From positions 2,164,908 through 2,228,907 of the forward strand of contig NC_092033.1 in NCBI RefSeq assembly GCF_042242105.1: a stretch of 64,000 nucleotides of DNA, written 5' to 3'. Under the pieces are notes generated by a model, which did no database searches, was not told where the DNA came from, and was given only the letters and a program-made list of their open reading frames with translations. A program made the translations under genes and the position numbers. The DNA comes from Pempheris klunzingeri (taxonomy: Eukaryota; Chordata; Actinopteri; Acropomatiformes; Pempheridae). Of the stretch, positions 1 to 13,700 are shown piece after piece (the stretch's first letter is position 1; each line of letters opens with the position of its first letter).

Positions 1-1489
1 AGTTCTTCAGTGGAAACGCAGAGAAATCACTATAGAATCTGGATATTACACAACCCCCTGAACTCCCGCATTTTCTGTTGGTGCACACATGTGTAACACT
101 GCTGAGTAACATCTGGAAACGCCATCTGAAGTTTGATGCTTCAAAAGTGCATTCATTCTGGAAATAGCAGTTTTCCCCTGAGGGGGGGTGAAACCCACAA
201 CAAAGCTTTTATTCCACTCAAAACAAGAAATGCAGGTTAGTCAACCCAAACCTGATCAGGGTCTTCTGTGCCTCCTTTACTCCGTTAATCCCAATGTGGT
301 TTTGGAAACACTGGAAAGGAGCTCACGTGCACCTGAACTCACCACCGCTCCGGTTATCTTAATGGAGAACTGGGATTCTTGGCCGAGCTGTGAATTTCCC
401 ACTCAATCGGGGCTGAAACAACATTGTTCATGTGAAGTACAGCTTGTTCACCGGGAGCTCGATTGGAAGTTGATCCGCAAAGAGGCTCAGCTGCATATTT
501 TGGCCGCAAAGAAATCTAAGACCTTAATCTTAAAAACTGCAAAGTCTTCTGAGCGCAAAACGTCATGCTGACAGAAGCAGGGAGGTGATGGACGCCAGAA
601 CAGAGTGCCGGCATTGTCAGAGTGTTTTTTTTTTTTTTAATTCTCTCGGCAACCGTTGGAGAATGTGCGTGGTGGTGCTGAGCGTCGGCGGCGAGCCCTG
701 CCCTTTGCAGCACGCCACTCCCAAGTTCACCACTACTATAAAACATGTTTTGTCTTCGCCTCCCTTTTTTCTTTTTGGCTTTTGGCTGTGACTCTCTCGG
801 CCTCCTCGGCGCTTGACATTTGATTGTGTGTGGGTGCCTTTGGTCCCCGCGGGGAGTCGCGCTCTCAGGCTCCGCCGAGGCCCCAGATGCACACAACTGG
901 AGTCCAGAGCCAAAGATCTGCCCTTTGTCCCGCGTTGTAGAGCGCAACCCTTCGCGAAACGCCCGCTCTCTGAAAAGAAGCAGAGCCATTCTGGGTTCTT
1001 TCCATCCTCAGATATCCTAAATGTCGTCGTGTGGTCTGTTTCTGCTCCGTCCGCCCCGAGGACACGGCTTTGAATGACTTCACTGACCCCTTTTGACTAA
1101 TCAGGCTTTTCACTGCTGCTCTTTGGCCTCTCCGTCACTCAGTGACGAGTTATTCTCTTGAATTTCATGTCTGATCGACTTTAAAAAACAAATTCATTGA
1201 ATATTTAACAGCACAATAAATCACTCAGAGCCTCGGAGCATGTTGTGGTTTAATTTGTTAATTTTAAGTGGTTTGATCTACTTTACAAAGTAAACCATGA
1301 AGGGAAGAGTTTGTGCAGCTGACAGCACGCGGAGGGCGCTTTGACTTCAGGCTAATTCAGGGATTTGCTTGTTGTTATGTTAAGTCTTAAGTATTTTCCA
1401 CAATTTTAAGTCGTCAGGTTTTATCTCGTTAGCCAGAGCCAGAAATACAGCCATGCTAACAGAGCTAACAGTGCTAACAGTGCTAGGGA
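1..1489. other. Intergenic DNA, no gene recognised
   Basis: Several short open frames occur on both strands between 188 and 1113, but none resembles a protein family I know and none has convincing splice sites or a matching neighbour. A poly-T run lies near 627-640 and a moderately GC-rich patch near 780-970. I see no RNA gene here. It could contain distal regulatory DNA of gas2l3 or the edge of an upstream gene, but nothing visible decides this. Confidence 0.5.
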
Positions 1490-1895
1490 AGTAGCACAGA
1501 CTGTATATAAGAAGTGGACGCTGCCGCTGTGACGTCACCCGCTGTTTTGAAGCCTTTACGGGCGTCGCCATCTTGGTTTCATGCAACAAGAAGTGATTCC
1601 ACAAAGCCTTCTGACTGGTACATTGGTCACAACTTAGTCCCGCCCTAAAACACCATAACTTACTAAATGAACGTCCTGCTGACGGAGACCAGAAACGCAC
1701 CAGGAAAATGTTCACTGAGCTGATGAATCAGGAGAGAAGTCAGCTCATTTTCTCATTGACTTCCATCCAATCAGACTTCTGTTTGGAGCCAGTGGAGTCG
1801 CCCCCTGCTGGACGTTAGAAAGTGACACTTAAACCTTTATTGGCTTCACTTTTCAGACCTGGAAGCTACGTTCACTTCTATATTCGGTCTGCGCC
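1490..1895. repeat. Dispersed teleost repeat (ATATAA-GTGGAC ... CCCCCTGCTGG type)
   Basis: The block begins near 'actgtatataagaagtggac', contains 'gacgtcaccc', 'cgccatcttggttt' and 'tggagtcgccccctgctgg', and ends near 'ctatattcggtct'. The same order of words recurs in degraded form at 28640-28870 and 52921-52960 in this window. I recognise this combination as a very common interspersed repeat of teleost genomes, probably a non-autonomous element. Its class cannot be settled from the sequence alone. It has no coding capacity. Confidence 0.6.
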
Positions 1896-2403
1896 ATAAA
1901 AGTTTTTACAGCCAGGGCTTTAAATGAGCGATGGAGCGATGGAGGGGAGGACGTATTGTTCAAACGGTGCACCTCCAGTCAAACACTGGTCGTTAGAGCA
2001 GAGGTGGCTGGAACATCTGTGGAAAACCAACATCTGTACATGTGTGCTGCTCTCTGCTGGCTGGGACTTTGTCCTCCCTGAGGCCGATCTGTCGCCAAAC
2101 TCTCCACATGGACGCAGGGGTCACATGTCTCCCCATAACTCCACGACCGTTTAAGAAAACAACCGGAGAGTCGCCTGTTTCCGGCCCAAACTTTCTGCAG
2201 AGTTGCTGCTGTGGGAGGTTTGGGGGGAGGCAGGGGGGGTGGTGGTGGTGGGGGTGGTTGCTTTGGTGGGACTGGAGGGAGGTGGGGGATGAAGAGGAAG
2301 TGGAGGTAACCCCCCACCAGCACCACCTCACCTCCTCTGTCCCATCTCATTCCATTTCATCGCATCCTGGTTGGGGAGTTCCTGATTTGGCTGTTGGCTG
2401 AAG

Positions 2404-2405
2404 GT

Positions 2406-2437
<32 letters not shown>

Positions 2438-2438
2438 G
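2404..2438. repeat. (TG)n microsatellite
   Basis: An almost pure TG dinucleotide tract lies just upstream of the putative GAS2L3 promoter. Confidence 0.9.
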
Positions 2439-2559
2439 CGATGGCAAGCTAACAAAACAATGGAGGCTTTGTGAGAGGGTCCCGCCGTGACAGGATTGTT
2501 GGAGGTGGGGAGAAGCAAGGGGGGCGATCAGGGCTTAGCGAAGCGTAGCCACTTCATTA

Positions 2560-2800
2560 GTCAGGGCTCTCCCTTTGCACCTCCTCCTCCTCCTCCTCCC
2601 ATCCATCCTCCCTCCCTGTCATGCTCTCGCTGCCTCTCCCTCCCCGCTCACTCGTGGAACCACAGAGGCAGGAGCCGCTCTGGCTGGACGGCAGCAGCAG
2701 CAGCAGCAGCGAGCGCAGCGCCGGGGTTTGGCTCAGCGTCGGCGAGGACGAGCCTTTTGAGGCTGCTCGGAGTTGTTGGGTGCTGTTTTCTGGCTCTGAG
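2560..2800 (+). promoter_or_regulatory. gas2l3: Putative GAS2L3 promoter and non-coding first exon
   Basis: This stretch is locally GC- and pyrimidine-rich, with CTC repeats at about 2580-2600 and a CAG run at about 2691-2710. It ends in a good donor, 'ctctgag|gtaggc', with the exon boundary at 2800. The next exon, at 4715, begins after 'ctctccacag' and carries the start codon, so a non-coding exon 1 ending at 2800 is a reasonable inference. The transcription start is not visible. A 61-87 residue frame across this stretch is low-complexity and not treated as a gene. Confidence 0.4.
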
Positions 2801-4714
2801 GTAGGCTGTCTGGTGTTGTCATCCCTCCCGTCCCGTCCTCGGCTGCTCAGTTGCGTCTTCTCTCTCTTTCTCTCTCTTTAATGAGCTGCAGTTTTGGTGT
2901 CGGATGACTGGACGCAGCACTGATGAACATCTGAGGACGTGGTTTTAGTGTGTGGGTGTTTGTCATGACCTCCGTCTAAAAGCCCTCACATCCAGAAGTT
3001 TCACAAACCCATTCGGGTGTTAAGTTTTGGATTCCTGTGAGGTGATATTGGTGTGTTTGTCTGAGCCGGATGGGGGGAGGTGGTGGGGGACTATTGCCTC
3101 AGCTGTGCTGACCAAATTATCAGTGTTATTGGGATCTGCGTGCTCGTGATTGCTTTCTCCCCCCACCCACCGCCTCTCTTTGTCAAACACACCCTCGGGG
3201 ACACTGGAGCGTCGGGGTAATCCTTCACATCCTGTGTGGGAAAGGCCAGAGAGGAGCCCTCGGACTATAACCCCCCCCTCCCCGTCACTTCCTCATGAGA
3301 AAGTCTGATCCACTAAAACTCACTGTGTGTCCAGCAAAAACAAACAACGTCCCGGCTGGGTTTTACCCAGAGGGCCGTCCTACCGCAGCATCCTGAGCGC
3401 CGGTTTTCAGCTTCTATCCTGTTAAACTGTTCATCAGCGTAAAATAACTGCATGGTGTCAACTTTCCCACATGACCCCCCAGGACAGGCTGCAGAACTGG
3501 GATTAGTTATTCCACAGTGAAATGATGATAAATGCTGACTGACTTCTGTGCTGATAACTGAATCACAACGACAGTGAGGGCTAATGAAAGAGCCGCATGT
3601 CTTGAATTAGATTGAAAAGGCTGAATGGACCTGATGAGATAATCGTCCTGAGTGAAGCTTAAACGCCTGCAGGTCATTCACAGGGTTTCCTCACCTCGCC
3701 GTGGCGTCCCGATAAACCAAACTCAGAGGAGCCACGGTCACCAGTGACGCCAAAACCAAACTCCAGCGTAGCTGCTGAGAAGTTTTAACTGATGGTGCAC
3801 ATGGAAAGAAAAGTATTATGTAATTGATTTGTCACTAAAATCAAAGCGATATAGATTATCAATCGTGTGCGACCGGATGTTTCTACATGTTAAGATGACG
3901 TTTTAAAGTGGAAACTTATTTTTCTCCCTTAAGATGCATTTTATAAAGTTTAGCAACCGATAAAACTACGAGGCCAAATTCTGTAGAAGATTTTTGCAGA
4001 ATCACTTTGCAGCATTAAAATGTAGACGAGGAACCTGAACAAGTAGTTTTGTGTCTACAGCAAATAAAGAACTGAGCTCTAAATACTTTTTTCATGAAGG
4101 TAAAAACTATTGATGAGCAGTTTTATCCAGTTTACAGTATCGATCACCTTTTTTAAATCCTCATCCATCGTTCTGGTCGTCATATAAAGCAGCCCGAGTT
4201 CACTTGAAATGAAAACGTTCTTTCTTTTTAAAGGAATAGTTTGGTATTTTGGGGTCGGTGCTAATCAGCTTCCTCACTGAGGGTTAAAGGCAGATTAAGT
4301 GTAGACTGGAGGGTTACGTCTGCTCGGCAGGGAGAGGCTAAACCCGACTAAAGGACCAGTCTGTGGAGTTTCGTGGTGGAACTGTTTCTTGGTTTACGAT
4401 CTGTTCAGGTTTCCGCTTGTTCTCCGGTACCTCCCTTTATTCTCTCTCCTCACTCTTTTGCATCCAATAGATGGTTTCAGTCGTCACAACCGACTCTAAG
4501 CTGCTTTCAAATGATCAAAACTTAGCACAGTTATACGTCGTTTTGTCGTCTCTTCTGCGGATGTCAGATTCAGCTGGTACCTTTTTTGTTTTTGAGGTCA
4601 ACGTTGAAATAATGTAAACTGTGAGTGACGGTTTCAAGCACGTCTGAACAGCAGCGTTGGTCAAAGTGTGACGTCGTCTCTTCTTCACCCTCCGCTCTCT
4701 TTTTCTCTCCACAG
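2801..4714. other. gas2l3: Presumed GAS2L3 5'-UTR intron, no gene
   Basis: No coding sequence is recognisable here. From about 4228 to 4400 lies a fragment starting 'ttaaaggaatagtttgg', which matches the start of a very common teleost interspersed repeat. The 3' boundary is the polypyrimidine tract and 'ctctccacag' acceptor at 4705-4714. Confidence 0.45.
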
Positions 4715-4746
4715 AATGAAGAAGTGAATCGTCCGTGATCGCGGTC

Positions 4747-7700
4747 ATGGCTGTCCAGACTGGCATCCAGGTAGGCTCATCACCTTCTAGACAGGATGAG
4801 GAGGATGAGGGGAAATGTGGTCCTTCAGTTTGTGGTGCAGCTCAGAGATCAAATAAGGATTTGGTGTGTAGTTAAATCTGTTGAATCTTGGCCGGACTGG
4901 TGACTTTGGTTGGTTTACAAACTTGGCTGCTCACTTCACTGTTTTGGATCTTAGTTATTTAACAAGTGTAGCTACACGTCTGCGCCAAGTTTTAAAATCT
5001 GCTCCGGACATCAGCTCCTGTTGTATCGGCCTCTTTAGGACGGTTTGTACCATCTTTGGCGCTCCAGCAGTTGGTCACAGAGACTATCTGAGTGCCAAAT
5101 TGGGGGAAAAGTCCCCCCGACGATGCCAGAGTTATTCAGATTAGATAAAGAGCTGCAGACATCTGCCTCCCGCTCAACAGCTGCGGCGAGCCCACCTGTG
5201 TTACAGCATGCCGTCTTGTTGTTGTTCTGCATGTCTGGCGTTCCACTGCTGGGACCCTGAGGAGTTTCTCCGCACATTTTTTCGAGGGAGTGGGTGGAAC
5301 GTGCAACACTTTTTCCTTTCCCCTCCCAGCGACGGAGCCTCAGCCATCCCAAAACCCAGAACAACAAACGTGTCTGGTTACAGATTTGTCACATGGCAGC
5401 ACCTCTCCGAGACGGGGCCTCCCTCTGTCATCTGGTTCGGAAAGCCCTGGCTCTCCCCACCCGTCTTTGGACCGCGGATGCGAGCGAAAATATGCGTCCC
5501 TGTGCTGTGCTTTGAGGCATGTGGCAGGAAACCTCTCAGGGGGAGGCTGTCAGGAGCCTCCCTGAAGTTGTGGATGAGCCAGATTAGCCCCCAAACTGTG
5601 TTAATTAAACAGTTTATTTGTGGTAGGATGGTGCATTTTGTCTGCAGGGTGCTTTATGTCTCCCAAAAATGACTAAAACACGAGCAAAGGTGGCTGCACA
5701 TATTAATAAATCGCCCCTCAAGGACATTTCCAGGTTTTAAATGTTCAAAACATGACTTTCTGCTTGTCGTATCTCTAAAATAAAGAGAGCAAATGCATTA
5801 AAGTAGCCTCACATTTATCTGCCACAGCATAGACTTGCTAATTCATGCCTGTTTGTAGAAGACAGCTATTGTGTGTTATCGCTGGCGCCCTGTGAGGATA
5901 TTGATCCACATCAGGCTGGTGATGCTGCAGCAGAGGCTGTAACGCTGCAGCCGCGTCCAAAAAGCTCGGCTCGGAGCCTCGCTGCTCATGTAGAGCGCAG
6001 TCACATCCGATAAGCGGCCACACTCTGACTGCTCTCCTCACCCATGCAGAAAATGTATGCGCTCATGGAAGTATAAGCAGCATATGCGCACATCTATTTA
6101 ATGCAACAGCGAGGCACATTGTAGAATATGATGTCTGCAGGTTTGGGTCTCATGTCCTGGATGTCTGAGCGAATCTCCGAAACTGTTTGTGATGGGCGTA
6201 AATTGTCGCTGTGGGGTTTAAAACTTGTTTTTAGCTTGACAGTGTTCCTGAGTTTATCTGATTGGGTTTCTCCACATGCAGTCTTTCAGTTCAGGTCGAA
6301 AACTACAGAGCAGAAACACTCAGATTGTGTCTGATAGCATTATGGAAAGGATCCCTACAGAGAGAGACCTGGAAGATCCTTTTGGTTTAACCACAAACAG
6401 CCGTTATATCGCTCTCTGCAAACACACCAGACTCTATTCACAAAAATGGTAATTTTGCCTTGCAGAATACAGGAGTTACTGGTCTATGCTGCCTTGGTCA
6501 TTTAGTGTGTTTGTTATTGTGTATTACACAAATGTTATGTTGGATCTGAACTGACCCTATAAAGCTCCAAACAAACTGACTGATCAGCAGCAATAGACCT
6601 GCAACTCTCTGGTTCTGCGATTTGTAAAATTGCTATTTTTGTCAATGGAGTCTGGTGGCTTTGAACCAAACAATATAGCAGCTATTTCTGGTTAAACCAA
6701 AAGTGATCTTACAGGTCTGTCTCTGTAAGGATCCTTCCTGTAATGTTGTCAGACATTTCATATAACAATCTATCAACAACAAGCACTTTTAGTGGACGTA
6801 CTTTGATCTGGTGCCTGTGGTTCCCATGATGCCCCACCACTGAACCCAAAAGGGAACAAATATGCGAGACTGGACTTGACGCACATAAACATAAAAAGAG
6901 AAAGTGGCAGAAACACCTGATGTTCAAAACTAAAAAGGTCACCTCACTTCAAAAGGGGATGAACTGACCCACACACACACACACACACACTCAGGTTACA
7001 TAACACGGTCAGAGGGGCAGGCTGCCTGCAGCATACTGTATGTCGACATGCAGCTAATTGGAAAATAAGGCAGCGTAACGTACGGTTTAGAGGTTATGTA
7101 AAAGACGACTAAACGGTGAGATAATCCAGCCGGTCCTCGGGTCACCGGACCGCATGCAGGTTCACAGAGAGCATTCAGGCCTTAAAACAAACCTGTGTTG
7201 TAAACTAGATCTGCATTGCACGGCGTATAAAGGCTGATCTATTTTTCTTTCGCAACGTCCGTCCTCGTTTGGATGCGATAATCCTGCTAAGAAACTCGCG
7301 CCTGTAGGTTACTGTTAACGCTTGAGGGGTTTATCCGATGCTCTTAACCCGAGCCACTTATAGCAACATACACACGTCAGGTTTTCTCATGGCTGTGATT
7401 CCTTCTTTAAACAAGCTGTTCTCATGACTGAATCATATGTTCATGTCACATGTGTATGATGCATGAGAGTGAAAAACCTCTGTTTTTTCAATGGAGTTCT
7501 GTCAAATGTTCAGCTGCAGCTCACATTTTTAGTTAAATGACACCAAAATGCTTTTCCACTCCTATTTGAGGGATTGTTTCCCATGTTTGGAGTTCCTTTA
7601 GCTATTCCATTTTTTAAAAAACTTCCCGTGGCCTGGTTGTTGACCTCTTTAACCTTTCAGGATCACAACTTGTTTGGTTCGCCCAGGCTGAACTAACAAG

Positions 7701-10700
7701 GTCAGAAAAGCTAGCTGGGCTTTTGTTGGTTTTAGTGAGGAATTCTAGGAAAGTTTGCAGGGAAATTTGTGTGTTTTTAGTGTCCTGTGTGGATGTAAGA
7801 TGATGTGTGTTTATGTACTTTTATTTTATAGCAGACTTTTACATGCACACGTGAGCCACAGCAACCCCCCTGTTAAATTACCATTTTTGTCAATGGAGTC
7901 TGGTGGCTTTAAAATACCAGTTATCCTTTTAATTTTCTGGTAAATCTTCTATTCTATCTTCTATAAGTGCAACACATAACTTTTTTACACCCGTCTCTTG
8001 TCATACAAACACTTGCTTCAAAGACACCAGACTCCATTGTCAAAAATGGTAATTTAACACGGGGGTTGCTTGTCTGCTGCTGGCTCGATCATTTAGTCTG
8101 TTTGTGTTATTGTGTGGCTGTGGTGTTTTTAAAGGGTTAGTTCAGATCCAACAGGATAGCTGCATAACACATGATAACACAAACAAACTAACTGATCGGT
8201 GCAGCAGTAGACCAGCAACTCCTGAGTTCTACTAGGTTAAATTACTGTTTTTGTTAATGGAGTCTGGTGGGTTTAAACAGCAATGTAACAGCCGTTTGTG
8301 GTTAAACAAAAAGCATCCTTCTGGTCTGTCTTTCTAGGAATCCTTTATGCAATATTGTCAGACACTTTGAATAACAATTCAATTCATTCGAAGTAAATGA
8401 CGCTGATGCATTATGGGAAATGTAGTATCCAGTGTCTTTTGGAGTTTCGCTTTAAAGTCAGAATATCTCAGCCTCTGCAGCTAAATGTGACGTCTAAAAC
8501 ATTCTTCTCCTTCCGAATAATAATCTCAGATTCAGGTTAAGAGTTGAAGGCCACATTTTAAACGCTCCCAATTAATTTAGACTAATTTTCACAATGCCAA
8601 GCAGAAGAGTTGAGGCAAGCCATGAGATTTTTCTCCTCTTATCCCTAAATTTCCCCTCACGTCGTCCTGGTAAGAAAAGAGATTTCGTCCACATGGCTGG
8701 ACATGGACACACTCTGCTCGGTCCAGTGCTTCGTTGAAGTTATGTCGTGCTACCCAGAATGCACACGCACAGACAGTCAGTAAGCTACATTACTGTATAA
8801 GAGCCTCTCTGTTCGACTGGCCAGAAGGTTTCCTGTTTGCAGGCCGACGAATCCGAGGCCTCAACAAGACTCGGCCTTGTTTTAAGCACAATAACCCGTT
8901 CACCACGGCGGAGGCAGAGTCCCGTTACTGCTTGACAACATGTGATCGACACGAAGATTAAAGCCTGCGTCTTAAACGGATGTCAACAAACTGGACTGAC
9001 TGGGACAGAGGTGGTGGGGGGGGGGTCATCCAGAGTGACTTATGTAACGTCTGGGAAAAGTAAAACCAAGACAACATCACAGTTTTGTAAATGGAAATCA
9101 CACGTTTGTTTGAGGAATTGAAGCTTGTGTGTGTGAAGTATTTGATATCTCACAGTTGCTTGATATTTTTATATCTTTATTTTTAAATGTACAACAATGT
9201 ATTTGTATTTCAGTGACAGAGTTTTGATGCTGTGACGACCAACAGTTTGGTGTTTTTAACCCACAGTTTAAGTAGAAATATCCCAAATGTACTTTTGTTT
9301 ATGATTTTGGCTCCATATTTTTCCTAAAAGTGTGTTGAACTTTGTAATAATTTAATTCATGCACGTAGAACCCAAGAGTCTACACTGGGATATTTTCCTC
9401 TGTATCAAAGGCTCGTCAGTGCAAAAGAGCTGAAGTATGAGCGAGGAGGGAGTGGTGTGTGACAGGAGAGATGGATATGTTGAGACATCGGCGTCCATTG
9501 CCGGGATCAGCAGCTCGCTCCAGGCACCGTGGCCCGGACTGTGAACCCATTTAACCAGTCAAGTGCGACGGTGTTAAATCATCTACGTTCCCTTTTTTGA
9601 CTTTAAACTAGAGAATAAAACCCCACTGGCTGTAAAGGGCGTCTTTTTGAGTGGACTGATGGACGTTGCAAACCCAGAAACATGCTGTGTTCTGGCGGCT
9701 GGAGACGAAGCTGAGGTTGTGGTCTTAAACCTCGGCGGTTACCAGGCCGAGTTGGAGCGCGCTGCCGGCGAAGCAGAGAAATGGAGTGTGGTGTGACGGC
9801 ATCCCTGACGCATCCTCTCTGCTTGGATGGGCCTCTAACATTCCTCTGATGCTCTCGCAGTGTGAGGCTGAATGCTAACTAGAGTATGATGATGCTGTAG
9901 AGGCTGCTAACCTATATCCAGAGTTAGGAAGCAAAATCCATGTGGTCGTGCAGCGTTGTGGTGAATAACGAGAGCAAAACTTGAATTTTGAAGCAGTTTT
10001 AAACATAAGAAAGTATTAAACATAAGAATATCTTGGTTATAAAAACATTAGCACCAGAGAAAGATAAGGAATGCTGAACAAATATTCTCATTTCTCACAG
10101 TTTAGATGACTGTGCTCAGACTCAGAGATGATAAAACGAAGAAAGTGAATCAGGAATCACTAAGGGAATCGATGATGTCATCGGTAATCTCATCAGTTTC
10201 CATCCCTAGTAAAGTGTAAATACAAAGTTTACGGATTATTTCTCGACTGCCCGAAGAGCCGGGCTTTCCCCTTTTTCCCCCAAAATGTTCGCACTATTCC
10301 CTTTTTTTTTTTTTTTTTTAAAGTTGGATATCTTAAAAACTGTGACTAACTGAGCGCAGCACTCAGATGAGATTAGGCAGATGTCTCAATAAGTGGGCAG
10401 CCACGCTAATCTGTTCCGACATCCTGCCGGGCTTTTCTGTTTGTGCTTCTAATCCTGTGAGTCAAACACGATGATGCACGCTGAACTCATCTTCTCATCC
10501 CATCTTTTATCATCAGATCCTGTTTTTCCTCGAGCGCCGCCTTGATTTTCGTTTCGTGTGTTTAACTTGTTCCGCTCATGGTAACGGTTTATCTGCAGGT
10601 TTCACACTAGAGATTTTCCACCCAGCAAAAAAATGTTTTTCCAGCTAGCTGCACTGTGGCATCAAAGCAAAGGCTGATTTAATTGCACACATTTTTTAAC

Positions 10701-13700
10701 TGATTCATCAGGTAAAATTCCCAAAATCTGGAAAACCGCTTAGATTATCCCACAACTTAAAGGTGGTGATCCTCGTCACTTTTATAACTACCAATCTGAT
10801 CTCAAAATTGTCATGATTAGCTGAAATCCTGGAGTGAAACAGCACACTACAGCCACATTATGTTTAGTTAATGATATTATTGAAGCCTCAGACACTCGCC
10901 TACACCGTGCTGCACTTTTTATAGAGCTACCTAAAGCATTCGATTCAGTTGATTATTATAATCTTACTGGAAAAATGTTGCGCGATTGGTTTAGACGAGA
11001 ATCTCTTAAATGCTTTCATCTTCTCTCAGTAGTTTCTCATGGTTCCAGGTCAAGTCCTTGTGGCGTTAGCGTAGGTGTACCTCAAGGGTCCATCTTCTCT
11101 TCACCATATTTATTAATGATATCATCTCTGCCACTCCAAATTTTAATATACATTTTTATGCAGATGACACTATTTTATATACAGTTTGTTTTTGATAAGT
11201 TTCAGATCTCCCTCATTAAACAAAACTTCCTGGCAGAACAAAATGCAGGTATTCTCTAGTTCACCTTAGAGTATTCGGCCCACCGCCCATATCTGAACCC
11301 TTCGGGGCTCGTAGATTGAAATTGTGGATTATTATAAATACCGGGGGTATAGAAACAGATCATGTTTCTCCTTTTACTAGTAGAAAGGCCATTGTTCAGT
11401 CTCTTGCCTCTGGCTTCATTAGAGGCGATGCATTTCTCGCTCACCACTGCATCTTGATATGAAAAGGTGGGTTGTTCCTCTTTAACTGACAGGAGGAAGC
11501 AGCGCTGCATGTTTATTCATCAGACTCACTGGTTACACTTAAACGCAGCACTTACAGCGTCAGGTCTCAGGACATTTTAACACTGGCTGCACCTCTTGTT
11601 CACTCTACTACGCTGCAGACAAGTGGAATAACGAAGCATTCTCTCATTTAATTTAAACATTTAAACAGGTTATATTTATGTACTCACAGTCACACTCAAA
11701 TCCATCTCGCCCCCCCCTCAGGTATGGTTCGGCGAGAGGTTCGGCGAGAAGTTCGACGCCCCGTTGCTGAGCCCCAGGAGCCCTCGCAGCCCGTTGGCGC
11801 AGCGGCACGGCCCCGGCCTCGCAGACGTCTTCCAGTACGACCAGTGGCTGGCCGTGCGACACGAGGCCACGCTGGTGCCCATGCAGGAGGATCTGGCCAT
11901 CTGGCTCACAGGCATGCTGGGTAAATACTGGTTTAATTACTGATTTCGTCTTATGCTGTCTTTTTTTTTTTTTCAGCAGCTTTGACATCTTTCAGGGAAA
12001 ACAGATGCTAGTTTTGGAGTTCTTTTTCTCTCCTTAATCTAATATATCTTACTGCAGTGCTGCTCCTTGTGTGTCCAAACCTCTGCACATGTGAATCGCT
12101 AACAGTTTCCCCCTTGAGGCGAAGGAAATACTCGAGCACAATTGACACAGGTCTCCCATGTAATTGGATTTGAATGCTGCTATTTCCATCCGGACAGAAA
12201 CCACAGAAACAGGAGTGGAACAAAATCCCTCATTTCATCCGTCTCCACTATTATACTGACATCTATTGTCCGTCAGGACACAATGGAGCAGTGAGGAAAC
12301 TGAAGCTGACTGGAAACCGACTCTATTGTTAACTGCTGAAACCGTGTTTTTCCCCCTCATGAGGAATGTGGGCAGGTACTAAACCCTCAACATGACTTAT
12401 TCGCACGGCGACCACACTGACCTGTATCCCACATTTTTAGACTTTTTCTTTTTTAACTAGTTTGACCCGTCTGATAGCGTGAGGGGCCGGATGCTGCAGA
12501 AACAGGTGGCGTGTTTCACGTTTCAGGCCTTCAGACTCGGCTTGTTGTGTGTGTGGAGAGGAAAAGAAACTTTAGTGGAGCAATCTTTGTCACTTATGGC
12601 TATTGGAGTTTGTTGCCGATGTAAATTCAGTTCTCACGGCCTTTTGTTAAGCTGGTGATTTACAATAAGGGGTCACGGGAGCGCCGTAAGTCCTGGAGTT
12701 TGTCTGGGAGCTTTTTGTGAGAAGAATTTATAATCTGGGCTGTAATTGTGTTTATTGGGCGACGTGGGAAAAGTTCCTTCATGTGGCCTGTGTCTATGTG
12801 GCCGCCATATTGGGGAGGTCAAGATCGGCTAGTAAACATGCTTAACTCACTTAATTCTTGTTAATTGGGACTTTTCAGAAGGTTAATGTTTGTTAATGGC
12901 ACCTCCAGTCATTGAATTTAATTCCAACATATAACCAGCAACATGTTCAGTTTCTAACGTTTCTAACAAACCAAATTTCATTCAAATCGGCTCAGAGTTA
13001 AGTGGGTTACAATCTGTTTTGTAGTGAAGTCTGCATCTCTGAATGCACATACAAACTGATCTTGACCTCCCCAATATGGCCGACACACAGACGCACCCAG
13101 CAGCAGCCAATGAGGTATCTTACGTTTATATTTCTGTGCTCTTGCAGATGAGAAAAAAGCACTTTGCACTGTTTTTTTACTCTGCATCTCTTCTCTGTCT
13201 TTTCTCCAGGGGCGGAGGTGAGAGCAGAGTTTTTCATGGAGGAGCTGAATAACGGCGTGAAGCTCTGCCAGCTAATCGGTGTTCTGCAGACCAAGATCGC
13301 CCAGAGCTGCCCCTCCGCGCTCTGCAAGGTGAGTCAGACTGAGGAGATGGAAATAGCTCGGCCGGCCGATCGTCCAAAGGGCAGCTTTCATGCTGGCACG
13401 TGGAGGGTGTTTGGGGAGAGCTGAGCAGGTGACGGCGTTTTCAGTTTTCTGTGAACTCCTCACGTGGAACATTTGAACTCTGCAACATTTCAGTGCAGTT
13501 AAAATGGAACGGCGGCCTTTGGAAACTCAGCACATCACAGAAATTGTCAAATTTCAGTCCCTTTATTTGTTTTTACTGATCTTCTTGCATTATGATGATG
13601 ATTATTTGTGTTACAGCTGTTCCCCACGAGGAAGGTCGCATGTAAGCGTGACGCCTCTCCAGGTTCCTTCTTTGCTCGCGATAACACCGCCAACTTCCTG

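Noticed and set aside
188-1113. Overlapping ORFs at the left edge, considered as an upstream gene
   Set aside because: I saw no family resemblance, no consistent splice sites and no codon pattern. They are treated as intergenic.
5208-5672. 154-codon ORF in the first GAS2L3 intron
   Set aside because: It has no recognisable domain, overlaps several other frames and sits between confirmed exons of the same gene.
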